This document shows, in pieces, positions 1 through 7,602 of a DNA stretch of 21,302 nucleotides; the first letter of the stretch is position 1; every line of letters begins with the position of its first letter. The position numbers and the translations under genes are program-made. The notes under the pieces were generated by a model, which was not told the DNA's origin, ran no database searches, and saw only the letters and a program-made list of their open reading frames with translations. The DNA comes from Amylibacter sp. (lineage in GTDB: Bacteria; Pseudomonadota; Alphaproteobacteria; Rhodobacterales; Rhodobacteraceae): assembly GCA_030625465.1 (NCBI GenBank), contig DAOUQS010000007.1, positions 1 to 21,302 on the forward strand. Reading direction: 5' to 3'.

Positions 1-842
1 TCAGGGATGTCGGTGTTCAGCTGCTTGCCGTCGCCAGACCAGCACATTGTCAACCAAGCATCGCCATTGCGCATGGATGGTTGGTAATCCGAAGAAATCG
101 CGAACAGGTGCGGTTTGACATCAATCAGCAGTTTTTCGGCATCCGCCAGTTCTGCCTCGTCGACCGAGTTGAAGGAATATCCGAAATATTTCAATGCGTT
201 ACCAATCGTCGTCAACTGATAGTCATGCACCATTGTTCTGCCGGAAAAGCTGTCCATTGTGATATCAAAGAACTCTTTCCAACTGGTGATAGCCTTGCCA
301 CCATTATGGGCGGTGTTTATCGCAAAACCGGTTGTGCCCCAGTCTTTTGGCACAGCATAAAGCTGACCATCGACCGAACCCGCCTCGGCGTAACGTGCGT
401 CGAAAGCCGATGCATCATAGTTAGGCAACTTTGATGTATCCAGCGGTTCAATCAGACCCTCGGAGACGTAGGTAGTGATTGTGTAGTTGGTCGGTACATA
501 AACATCCCAACCGCTTCCACCTGCTTGCAGTTTGGCCAGCATTTCCTCATTAGAGCCAAACACATTGACCTGCACATGCGCACCCGTGGCTTCGGTAAAC
601 GCCTCAAAGTTAGACGGGTCGTGGTAGTTTGGCCATGTCGCCAGGATCACTCGATCCCCGATATCACCAGCGGCAAATGCCGGACTTGGAAACACGCCGG
701 GCATCGCGGCACCCATAACAGCCGTAGCGGCACCTAGGCCTGTTACGTTCAGAAAATGCCGCCTTGTCACTGAACCGCGTTTGTAGCGGTGCAGTTCTTC
801 CATGAATTTTTCTTTAGAGATGTAGTTGTTGTCCTTAGTCAT
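1..842 (-). CDS. Pot-type ABC transporter periplasmic substrate-binding protein, partial (C-terminus beyond left edge)
   Basis: My own translation of the minus strand gives an open frame of about 280 residues from an ATG at 842 that runs off the left edge. The start follows a good AGGGAG ribosome-binding site. A twin-arginine signal (TRRHFL near residues 26-31) precedes a hydrophobic Ala/Gly stretch ending in SPAFA, so export is probably by Tat. The mature part begins VILATWPNYHDPSNFEAF and contains YAVPKDWGTTGFAIN, the layout of spermidine/putrescine-binding proteins of the PotD type. This family delivers polyamines, betaines or related organic cations to a membrane permease. The gene lies 32 bp downstream of the ATPase gene, in the same operon; the permeases are presumably further left, outside the window. 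The ligand cannot be read from sequence. Confidence 0.88.
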   Translation of the reverse strand, partial: MTKDNNYISKEKFMEELHRYKRGSVTRRHFLNVTGLGAATAVMGAAMPGVFPSPAFAAGDIGDRVILATWPNYHDPSNFEAFTEATGAHVQVNVFGSNEEMLAKLQAGGSGWDVYVPTNYTITTYVSEGLIEPLDTSKLPNYDASAFDARYAEAGSVDGQLYAVPKDWGTTGFAINTAHNGGKAITSWKEFFDITMDSFSGRTMVHDYQLTTIGNALKYFGYSFNSVDEAELADAEKLLIDVKPHLFAISSDYQPSMRNGDAWLTMCWSGDGKQLNTDIP

Positions 843-874
843 AATGTTTCTCCCTGAGGTTCAGTGTTGATTGG

Positions 875-2005
875 CTAGTCTCGATCTAAGACAAGAGCAG
901 TACCGGCATCCCATGACGCCTGTACTGTTTCGCCTGCGTTGAACGTTCCATCGTTCAATTCCGATTGCCTTGGTGCCAGAACGAGAAATTCGCCAAGGGT
1001 GTTATGCTCCACTAGGTATTCAGTATGCTCACCTAGAAAAATTCGGTTTTTAACTTCAACTGACAGGCTGTCTTTGCTGTCTGTGTTGCGGCTTAGTGAG
1101 ACCTGCTCCGGGCGTACGCTGATGCAAACGCCCTGACCTGTTGCAAACTTACCAACAGGCTGACCTTTCACGACCATCCCATTTTCAAGGGTTACACAGG
1201 TCAGATCTCCTGAGCTTTTCGAAATCTTGCCATTGAAAAAGTTCGACGTGCCGACAAAACCAGCCACGTAACGGCTTTGCGGGCGGTCATAAAGCTCTCG
1301 CGGACTGCCGATTTGAACGATACGCCCGTCTCGCATGATGCAGATCCGGTCGCTCATCGATAACGCCTCTTCCTGATCGTGGGTCACCAGAACAAAGGTT
1401 ATCCCAAGTGTGCGCTGGATATTTTGCAGCTCGATCTGCATTTCTTTGCGCAGCTTGCGATCCAAAGCCGCCATAGGTTCATCCAAAAGCAACATCTTCG
1501 GCTGGTTAATAATGGCACGCGCCAATGCTACCCTTTGTTGTTGTCCACCTGACATTTCCCAGATGCGCCGATCTTGAAATCCGTCCAATCGCACCAGTGT
1601 CAGAACCTCATGGACCTTAGTGGCAATAATGTTTTTTGCGATGCGGGGGCGTTGTTGTTTCAATCCGTACCCGACGTTCTGTGCAACAGTCAGGTGGGGA
1701 AACAAAGCATAATGCTGGAATACCATATTAACCGGTCGGTGGTGTGCGTCGCAATCATTGACGACCTCTCCGTCTATCAGAACTTCCCCCGTGGTTGGGG
1801 TTTCGAACCCAGCCAACATGCGCAATGCAGTGGTTTTTCCACACCCCGATGGGCCAAGAAAAGAAAGGAACTCACCCTCACGAATACGCAAGTTCAAATC
1901 AACGGCTGCAAGGATGTCGCCAAATGACTTAGAAACGCCTCTTAACTCGGCGATAACTTTCCCGTCTTTAGGTTCTTTCTCAGATATATATCCCTCAGTT
2001 CCCAT
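875..2005 (-). CDS. Pot-type ABC transporter ATP-binding protein
   Basis: This 376-residue cytoplasmic ATPase would energise uptake with the binding protein encoded just downstream. It shows Walker A GPSGCGKTT (residues 51-59), Q-loop Gln97, signature MSGGQQQR (151-158), Walker B LLLDEP (172-177) and the H-loop His209 in VTHDQEEAL. A C-terminal region of about 120 residues containing VCISVRPEQVSLS is the TOBE domain typical of PotA/MalK-like importers. The length matches PotA. The ATG at 2005 is preceded by an A-rich tract with only a weak GGGA ribosome-binding site, so the start is moderately certain. It is divergent from the LuxR-type gene, which may control it. The permeases of this system are not in the window. 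Confidence 0.93.
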   Translation of the reverse strand: MGTEGYISEKEPKDGKVIAELRGVSKSFGDILAAVDLNLRIREGEFLSFLGPSGCGKTTALRMLAGFETPTTGEVLIDGEVVNDCDAHHRPVNMVFQHYALFPHLTVAQNVGYGLKQQRPRIAKNIIATKVHEVLTLVRLDGFQDRRIWEMSGGQQQRVALARAIINQPKMLLLDEPMAALDRKLRKEMQIELQNIQRTLGITFVLVTHDQEEALSMSDRICIMRDGRIVQIGSPRELYDRPQSRYVAGFVGTSNFFNGKISKSSGDLTCVTLENGMVVKGQPVGKFATGQGVCISVRPEQVSLSRNTDSKDSLSVEVKNRIFLGEHTEYLVEHNTLGEFLVLAPRQSELNDGTFNAGETVQASWDAGTALVLDRD

Positions 2006-2133
2006 TTTTTTATTTTTTTTCCCGATCAGATGTATACTATTGGTATTGAAAAAATGGTAATAAAAAGTCGTTTTGTTGTATATACCACGAATTGGGTAGA
2101 CTACACAATTTTAAGGGGGAGGCGAAGGGACAG
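2006..2133. promoter_or_regulatory. Divergent intergenic control region between ABC ATPase and LuxR-type gene
   Basis: This AT-rich spacer of 128 bp separates divergent starts. It must hold the promoters of both the left ABC transporter operon and the regulator gene. On the minus strand, TTACCA (2060-2055) and TATACA (2036-2031) are 18 bp apart and form a weak candidate -35/-10 pair. TGGTAT at 2041-2046 and ATACCA at 2082-2087 form a widely spaced inverted repeat that could be a regulator site. Both assignments are tentative; only the divergent geometry is clear. Confidence 0.45.
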
Positions 2134-2937
2134 ATGAAAGGTTGGCTTGAACCAACAGGGGACGTTATCGCCGCCATTGGAAGTGACGGGTTTGCCACCC
2201 ACTTGACGAATGCGCTTAACCAAATTGCCGCGTTCGATTATTGTGTGATCTTCGGATACCTTGGGTCAGCCCGGCCATTGGATTTGTTTGACACCTTTCC
2301 AAAAATGAAACGAAGAATTTTTATCGAGGATTATCTTGAAGGCCCGTATCTGCTTGATCCGTTTTATTTGGCCTGCATGACACCGGTCGCTTCCGGCCTT
2401 TATCGCATGCGCGATATCGCCCCGGATCGCTTTTTTCAGGCCGAATACTTTCGCAGCTATTATGTGCAGACAGGTCTGGCGGAAGAAGTTGGTTATATCG
2501 TTGAACTTCCCGGTAACGCCGTGATTGTTATTTCTTTAATGCGCGCGCAAAAAGTATTTTCAGCCAAAGAGATTAGGGAGTTGAAACAATATTGGCCGGT
2601 GGTCAGCACAGCTTGTCGGCAGCATTGGCGTGGGCTTTCTTCTGATTTCGGACAGGAAAACGGCACGGCATCGGAGACTATACTTCACAAATCGGTGGAA
2701 CGCGCACTGTTGCGATTTGGCGAAGGAACACTGACCCCAAGAGAACGCGAAGTCGTTGAGTTTACACTAAAAGGGCATTCGGCTGATGCGGTTGGTCGCA
2801 TTCTTGGGATATCATCCGGAACAGTCCGAATTCATCGCCGGAATATTTATTCAAAACTACAAATCCGGTCGCAAGGTGAACTGTTCTCTAGGTTCATCAA
2901 AACGCTGGTTAACGATTCAGGTGATGAAGTTAACTGA
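2134..2937 (+). CDS. LuxR-family transcriptional regulator
   Basis: This is a 267-residue regulator with a C-terminal LuxR-type helix-turn-helix at about residues 200-255 (LTPREREVVEFTLKGHSADAV, then SSGTVRIHRRNIYSKL). The N-terminal 190 residues form a sensor domain I cannot assign. It contains a LLDPFY segment loosely recalling autoinducer-binding LuxR domains, but the family's ligand residues are not clear, and no LuxI-type synthase is present. I chose ATG 2134 because it follows a strong AAGGGGGAGGCGAAGGG purine tract; an in-frame TTG at 2092 has no such site. It is divergent from the ABC ATPase and converges on the TMADH-family gene with a 50-bp gap. It probably controls the left transporter, the catabolic genes, or both (inference). 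Confidence 0.88.
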   Translation: MKGWLEPTGDVIAAIGSDGFATHLTNALNQIAAFDYCVIFGYLGSARPLDLFDTFPKMKRRIFIEDYLEGPYLLDPFYLACMTPVASGLYRMRDIAPDRFFQAEYFRSYYVQTGLAEEVGYIVELPGNAVIVISLMRAQKVFSAKEIRELKQYWPVVSTACRQHWRGLSSDFGQENGTASETILHKSVERALLRFGEGTLTPREREVVEFTLKGHSADAVGRILGISSGTVRIHRRNIYSKLQIRSQGELFSRFIKTLVNDSGDEVN

Positions 2938-2987
2938 TTTGCTTAAAGGGGTGCGGCGGTCATATTCGAGCGGAATAGGGACCAAAG

Positions 2988-5063
2988 TCATCCTCCCAGC
3001 TCCAAGTCATATTTTACAGTCTTGAATGGCACCCCATCGGGATCAACATCGGTGTCAAGTTCACGGGCGTAGCGATGGCCTTCGTACACAGCGGCAGCGA
3101 TGGTGGCCGGGCCGTAGCAATCACCGATGCGGCGCACAGATTTAATGTTAGCGGTTTTCAGTTTGTCAGGGTCATTCATCAACGCATCATAAAGCGCGTC
3201 GTTGGGCAGACGCATGGTCACCGGCACCAGTGTGCCCAGGTGCTTTACGCTTTCACCAGTGACAAGGTTAACCATTTCGATCCCCCCGTCGCCAAGTGCC
3301 ACCACAGAATGGCGCGGCAGGATTTTCACGCCTAGACCAATAAGTCGTTTTTCGATGTGTTGTTGCTCCAGTGTATACTCGGTCCAGCTGCTCACACATA
3401 GTCCCGGTGTTACCAGAGTGACTTGATATCCTTCACCTGCCAACAAGTCGGCCATCATGCTGCCCATGTAATAATGATCGTCATCAAACACCATGACTTG
3501 GCCATTGTCGGGCCGCTTGCCGTCCATAATATCGCCGGGGCTTAGGGAATGTGGGTATATGGCACCCGGTATGGGCTTGCGGATATGGCGCCCGATGCCA
3601 TCACGACGCCATGCGGAACCAGTGGCAAGGGCCACATGATCCGCACCAAACTCCAGAACCTCTTCTACGCTCAGTTCGCTGTTCAGGTATAGATCAACAT
3701 TGGGCATGGGTGCTATCTGGCCCAGCCGATAATCGCGCACCCGCGCCCAGGCATTCAGGTTTGGCAGCGCACTTTCGCGGCTGACACGCCCGCCAGCCTT
3801 AGACCCGGCCTCAGCCAAGGTCACGCGGTAGCCACGTTTACCCAGTTGATGTGCGGCCTCTAACCCGGCGGGGCCGGCACCAACCACCAGCACGTGGCTG
3901 TCCGACCCTTTTGGTGCGATCTGTTCTGGATGCCAACCTTTACGCCACTCTTCCCCCATCGTCGGGTTTTGAGTGCAGCGTATGGGGGCGGAAATATTGT
4001 TCCACGCCGCACAGATATTGCAGCCAATGCATTCGCGGATGTCATCTACACGACCTTCCTTGATCTTATTGGGTAGGAATGGATCAGCGATGGAAGGCCG
4101 TGCGGCACAGACCATATCAACCAGACCGCGCTTAATTGCCGAAACCATGGTATCGGGCGAAGTGTAGCGCCCAACAGCGGCAACCGGCTTGCTGCTGACC
4201 TGTTTGACGAAGGCGATATAGTCTTCCTGATAGCCTTCGGGTGCAAAACGCGAGGTCATGGAATCGTTTTCCCAGTCAGCGACATTGACATCCCACATGT
4301 CTGGCATTTCGGCCATCATCTCGATTGCATCCCGCCCTTCGTTTTGCCATTCCAACCCGTCAGGTCCCATCATTTCGTCAACCGCAAAACGTGCAACCAC
4401 GCCCATGGTATCGCCAACGGCATCCAGCGTTTCTTCCAATAGCTCACGATAAAGCCGCAGGCGGTTTTCCAGACTGCCTCCATATTCATCGCTACGTTGA
4501 TTGTGCCGGCGTGACAAAAAATGTGAGGGCATCGTGCCGTCATGCCCGGCATAGACCACAACAATATCAAACCCTGCCTCGCGCGCCCGCAGTGCGGCGT
4601 TGCGGTGCCAGCGGCGATAGGCCCGAATATCGCTTAAGTCCATGGCGCGGGCTTGTACCGGATGATTGTGCCATGTGACCGGACGGTGCATCGGGCCAAT
4701 GGGCACTTCACGGCTATAGATATTGCCCGTGTCGTGGCCGTTATGAACCAGCTCAACGGCGGCCAGACTGCCATGCTTATGCACTGCATTCACCATGCCT
4801 GCCAGATAAGGGACATCCACATCGCCCCATAGACGGGTTTCGGTAAACGGTTGCACGTCGCCTGTGGGGTGAAAATCACATTGCTCGGTTGCGACAATAC
4901 CCCAGCCACCTTCGGCCTTCATACCACGCATAGCGATCATGCTGTCGGGAAACAGGCGGCCCATACCGTTGCAGTGCGGTGCCTGATAGAACCGGTTGGG
5001 GGCTGTTACGGGCCCAATTTGGATGGGTTCAAATAGTATGTCATAGCGCGGATCTCGGGTCAT
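2988..5063 (-). CDS. TMADH-family FMN/4Fe-4S/FAD oxidoreductase (paralogue 1)
   Basis: This 691-residue flavoprotein has the architecture of trimethylamine and dimethylamine dehydrogenases: an FMN-binding TIM barrel, a 4Fe-4S cluster, then FAD- and NAD-type Rossmann folds. Cys31 in APHCNG matches the cysteine that covalently holds FMN in TMADH. Tyr171, His174 and Asp267 match the catalytic Tyr/His/Asp triad. Cluster cysteines are C345, C348, C351 and C363. The dinucleotide motif VLVVGAGPAG starts at 391. Of the aromatic residues that cradle the trimethylammonium group in TMADH, the first is Gln61 here; Trp264 and a tryptophan near the third site (Trp354) remain. The TMADH Ser74 and Trp105 positions are Glu75 and Val106. 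Oxidative N-dealkylation of an amine is expected, but the substrate is unknown. SD AAGGAA precedes ATG 5063. It is last in the minus operon. Confidence 0.92.
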   Translation of the reverse strand: MTRDPRYDILFEPIQIGPVTAPNRFYQAPHCNGMGRLFPDSMIAMRGMKAEGGWGIVATEQCDFHPTGDVQPFTETRLWGDVDVPYLAGMVNAVHKHGSLAAVELVHNGHDTGNIYSREVPIGPMHRPVTWHNHPVQARAMDLSDIRAYRRWHRNAALRAREAGFDIVVVYAGHDGTMPSHFLSRRHNQRSDEYGGSLENRLRLYRELLEETLDAVGDTMGVVARFAVDEMMGPDGLEWQNEGRDAIEMMAEMPDMWDVNVADWENDSMTSRFAPEGYQEDYIAFVKQVSSKPVAAVGRYTSPDTMVSAIKRGLVDMVCAARPSIADPFLPNKIKEGRVDDIRECIGCNICAAWNNISAPIRCTQNPTMGEEWRKGWHPEQIAPKGSDSHVLVVGAGPAGLEAAHQLGKRGYRVTLAEAGSKAGGRVSRESALPNLNAWARVRDYRLGQIAPMPNVDLYLNSELSVEEVLEFGADHVALATGSAWRRDGIGRHIRKPIPGAIYPHSLSPGDIMDGKRPDNGQVMVFDDDHYYMGSMMADLLAGEGYQVTLVTPGLCVSSWTEYTLEQQHIEKRLIGLGVKILPRHSVVALGDGGIEMVNLVTGESVKHLGTLVPVTMRLPNDALYDALMNDPDKLKTANIKSVRRIGDCYGPATIAAAVYEGHRYARELDTDVDPDGVPFKTVKYDLELGG

Positions 5064-5086
5064 TTTCTTATTCCTTCACGGCATTG

Positions 5087-5239
5087 TCATGTTAACTCTT
5101 CAAGCTTTATTTTTTCACTGTGTATTAAAAACAAAGGGTAGTAGGTTGTTTCGGGGGTGATACTGAGATTGTTTTTCACCGTAACACCATCTTGCAAGAT
5201 AGGGTTGAATTGAGATATTGGCTTCGTGTCTGCGGTCAT
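5087..5239 (-). CDS. Small ORF of 50 residues between enolase-superfamily and TMADH-family genes
   Basis: I translated the apparent gap between the two large minus-strand genes. An ATG at 5239 overlaps the upstream stop as ATGA, the arrangement of a translationally coupled gene. The frame stays open for 50 codons and ends in TGA 23 bp before the next start, so it nearly fills the gap. The purine run AGAGAG lies upstream of the ATG. The product starts MTADTKPISQFNPILQ and has no membrane segment or cysteine. The stretch FNPILQDGVTVKNN loosely resembles the N-terminal hairpin of old-yellow-enzyme-type barrels (FxPIxxGxxTxKNR), so it may be a small partner or a leftover of such a gene. It is visibly more AT-rich than its neighbours. 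Function unknown, and expression is unproven. Confidence 0.5.
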   Translation of the reverse strand: MTADTKPISQFNPILQDGVTVKNNLSITPETTYYPLFLIHSEKIKLEELT

Positions 5240-6384
5240 TTGATTGATCTCTCTTTCATCCGGGCGGGCTGGGAGGCAGGGTCGTATTCCATGGCTGCAA
5301 GGGCTCCTTCGTCAACAGTGACCCCTAACCCCGGCTCGGGGGAGAACGGAATACAGCCATCTTCATCCAGCTCAACTGGGAAGCATGAGAAGGTATTGGA
5401 TGCTTTTTCCAAACGGGGGAAAAATTCCACCACTGTAGCATTTGGGCAAACTGCCGCCGCCTGCATGGCCGCCGCAAGGCCGATGGTCATTGTGTTGTCA
5501 TTGTGAATCGCGACAGGTGTTGAATAGGCTTCGGCGATCGCTGCGATTTCCTTTGTGCCCAGAATGCCCAATAGGGTTATTTCCGGGTTCAGAATATCTG
5601 CGGCCTGATTTTCAAGAAGCCGACGAAAATCCTGTTTTGTGACCAGAGTCTCACCCGAAACGATCTGTAGGCGTGATTGGGCGCGGATTTGCGCCAGCGC
5701 GTCCGTATCCTTCGCATCAGCTGGATCCTCAAACCATGAAACCTCATGAGCGCGCAAAGCCTCGACAATTACGGAAAAATCCTTTGGGGATAACTGGCTC
5801 CACATATCAACAAAAACGTCAATACCGGGACCGACCGCATCCCGAACTGCCCCAAGGCGTTCGATGCCTTCTTTTGCTGTGGCACCATAGAGGAAAGGAT
5901 AGATCTTGACGGCCTTAAAACCTCGTTCCACCTGTTTGCTTGCAAAACATGCGAGCTGTTCTGCAGAGCGGGTTTTATCACTCCAGCAATTTGCGTATAG
6001 CTTGATACGGTCGTGACAGCCCCCCCCCAGTAAATTGTAAACAGGCGCGCCCAAAGTCTTGCCGATGATGTCCCACAGGGCGATTTCGATACCGGCTGCC
6101 GCCGTCGAAATATCGGTTTCTTCCAGCGGATTGATGTTGGTTTCAGATATATTTTTCATGAAGCGTTTGATGCAATACGGGCTCTTGCCCACCAGGCTTT
6201 GCGCTAACCGGTGAACCTGTGCAGCAATCGCATGTTCACGTGTATGGAACCTATGCGTCTCACCCCATCCTTCTATGCCTTCGTCGGTTTCCAGCTTGAC
6301 CAGAACCCAGGTTTCCCCAGCAGACCAATCTGTTGCAGATATTTTGGACGGGACGATAAAAGTTTTCACATTCGAAATTTTCAT
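5236..6384 (-). CDS. Enolase-superfamily enzyme, mandelate racemase/muconate lactonizing type
   Basis: This 382-residue enzyme has the N-terminal capping domain and the C-terminal barrel of the mandelate racemase/muconate lactonizing group. Members abstract the proton next to a carboxylate and then eliminate, racemise or cycloisomerise. Expected Mg2+ ligands are Asp193 (VDMWS), Glu219 (WFEDP) and Glu245 (VSGET). Lys160 in FKAVKIYPF occupies the KxK position, but the second lysine is Tyr162. His294 (IHNDN) is the likely general base of the mandelate racemase subgroup; its usual Asp partner appears to be Glu268 (NPEI). A sugar-acid dehydratase or a betaine epimerase-like activity is possible; the substrate cannot be named. 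The stop overlaps the start of the 50-residue ORF, and the SMR gene ends 21 bp upstream. A run of nine cytosines (6020-6028) lies inside the gene. Confidence 0.87.
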   Translation of the reverse strand: MKISNVKTFIVPSKISATDWSAGETWVLVKLETDEGIEGWGETHRFHTREHAIAAQVHRLAQSLVGKSPYCIKRFMKNISETNINPLEETDISTAAAGIEIALWDIIGKTLGAPVYNLLGGGCHDRIKLYANCWSDKTRSAEQLACFASKQVERGFKAVKIYPFLYGATAKEGIERLGAVRDAVGPGIDVFVDMWSQLSPKDFSVIVEALRAHEVSWFEDPADAKDTDALAQIRAQSRLQIVSGETLVTKQDFRRLLENQAADILNPEITLLGILGTKEIAAIAEAYSTPVAIHNDNTMTIGLAAAMQAAAVCPNATVVEFFPRLEKASNTFSCFPVELDEDGCIPFSPEPGLGVTVDEGALAAMEYDPASQPARMKERSIK

Positions 6385-6405
6385 GAGATGCTGTTTTCCC
6401 CTGAC

Positions 6406-6738
6406 CTATCCGTGTGTGGCAGTTTTGGAGAACATCTGAATTACAACAATTCCGCTAAGGATAAGTGTTATTCCCAAAAACGCCGGTAAATCAAGTTTCT
6501 GTTCAAAGATCACACTGCCAATTCCAGCAATTAGGGCGATGCCAACGCCGGACCATATGGCATAGACAATACCAACCGGCATGACTTTCAGCGTGAGTGC
6601 CATGAAATAGAATGACGCAGCATAGCCAACCACCACAATGGCGGAAAAACCAAGTTTGGTGAATTGCGCGCTAGCCTGAAGCGCTAAAGTTGCCGTAATT
6701 TCCGTGATAATTGCGAGAAGTAAATAGATGTAGTGCAT
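6406..6738 (-). CDS. Small multidrug resistance (SMR) family exporter, EmrE-like
   Basis: This 110-residue protein has four membrane helices and strong similarity to EmrE. Glu13 in the first helix corresponds to the proton/substrate site Glu14. Tyr39, Tyr59 and Trp62 (GIVYAIWSGVGIALI) match EmrE Tyr40, Tyr60 and Trp63. The family exports quaternary and other lipophilic cations in exchange for protons, as dimers in the inner membrane, and EmrE has been reported to move betaine and choline. A very strong GGAGG site four bases before ATG 6738 suggests independent, efficient translation. It sits between the cupin and enolase-superfamily genes of a catabolic operon, which suggests relief from toxic amine intermediates or excess substrate rather than drug resistance (inference). 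Confidence 0.93.
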   Translation of the reverse strand: MHYIYLLLAIITEITATLALQASAQFTKLGFSAIVVVGYAASFYFMALTLKVMPVGIVYAIWSGVGIALIAGIGSVIFEQKLDLPAFLGITLILSGIVVIQMFSKTATHG

Positions 6739-6795
6739 AGATCCTCCAAGGATTTGATAATCAGCGGTTAGTTCCGGTCTTTTTTGGCAATCAAT

Positions 6796-6855
6796 GGCGT
6801 CCGAACAATGCGCCGAACGCCACCGTAAATACGGGTGTATGATCTGTCACAGATC
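6796..6855 (-). repeat. Cluster of three short stem-loops downstream of the cupin gene
   Basis: Three short inverted repeats sit between the cupin stop and the SMR gene. TGATCTG/CAGATCA with a 3-base loop spans the stop codon. CCGTA/TACGG lies at 6823-6827 and 6830-6834. GGCGT/ACGCC lies at 6796-6800 and 6817-6821. On the minus transcript no run of T immediately follows, so this is not a standard intrinsic terminator. It could be an RNA-processing or stability element that uncouples cupin expression from the genes downstream. Confidence 0.35.
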
Positions 6856-7602
6856 AAGTATGGCGTAGTGTTTTTTCACATGGTCTTTGATAGCCCAGCT
6901 GCAAACCGTTCCCTTGGGCACGAAAAAACAATCCCCGCCACGGAATGTTTGTGCAGTGCCGTCCGCTTCGGTAATCGTCACTTCGCCGTCCAACATGCGC
7001 ACAAACTCATGGGTTGGAAAGGGCAGCATCTTGCTGACCATCGGGCCGCTTTCCCAGGTACCGACGTGGAAGTTTCCGGCATCGTTGGTGAAGATCGTGT
7101 GGTTCTTTTGCTCTGGCGCTGTACCTTCGATCTCAAACGGGTCGGTGGTATCCATGACCTCCATTTCCACATCGGGATCAAGCACGCGAACGCCGCCTTC
7201 TGCTGATTTTATTTCTGGCGTTTCAGCATTTGGGTCAAGAAAAGTGATGTAGAGTTTCTTAAGATAACCTTCTTGATGCCAACTGGTCGGGATGGCGTTG
7301 CGAAAATATGCACAGTCATTGGCATGGACCGGCACCGTATCCCCGTTGTCGTGAACCATCTTGAATTCACCTTCAAGAACCCAGATAAACTCATCGCCCG
7401 GATAGGGGCCAAATGCTTCGCGCATGGTGGTCGTGTCCCAGACGCCCACATTCAGGCCGATCGCGGGATCGCTATAATAAACATGCACATGCTGCGTCGG
7501 TAAGGGGGATTGAAAATCGGCTGGGTCGCATTTCATTTCAGCTATGCCAGACCCGTTCGGCCCGTTTCGTTCAAGGCGAATAATTCTCTTTTCAATGCTC
7601 AT
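6847..7602 (-). CDS. Two-domain cupin protein (Cupin_3/DUF861-like)
   Basis: This 251-residue protein contains two cupin folds, at about residues 50-120 (GVWDTTTMREAFGPYPGDE then WVLEGEF) and 178-250 (VGTWESGP, FVRMLDGEVTI, GGDCFFVPKGT). The repeated GxWxxxP-VLEG-GDxxxxP layout is that of the Cupin_3/DUF861 group, seen in (S)-ureidoglycine aminohydrolase-like and EutQ-like proteins. The classic HxH metal motif is not evident, so an enzyme role is uncertain; it may bind an amine, act as an isomerase or lyase, or sense a ligand. I chose ATG 7602 because GGGGTAAATAC precedes it; a longer in-frame start at 7701 adds a basic segment lying in the control region. It is first in the minus operon and divergent from the binding-protein gene at 7872. 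Confidence 0.82.
   Translation of the reverse strand: MSIEKRIIRLERNGPNGSGIAEMKCDPADFQSPLPTQHVHVYYSDPAIGLNVGVWDTTTMREAFGPYPGDEFIWVLEGEFKMVHDNGDTVPVHANDCAYFRNAIPTSWHQEGYLKKLYITFLDPNAETPEIKSAEGGVRVLDPDVEMEVMDTTDPFEIEGTAPEQKNHTIFTNDAGNFHVGTWESGPMVSKMLPFPTHEFVRMLDGEVTITEADGTAQTFRGGDCFFVPKGTVCSWAIKDHVKKHYAILDL

Noticed and set aside
2092..2133. Longer LuxR-type protein starting at TTG 2092
   Set aside because: No ribosome-binding site precedes the TTG, whereas ATG 2134 follows a strong purine-rich site.
5189..5200. ATCTTGCAAGAT perfect palindrome as an operator
   Set aside because: It lies inside the 50-residue ORF in a co-transcribed stretch; no promoter evidence next to it, so it may be chance.
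5236..6384. Assignment as hydroxyproline-betaine epimerase (HpbD)
   Set aside because: Context is partly similar, but the KxK motif is not intact and the Rieske demethylase partners are absent.
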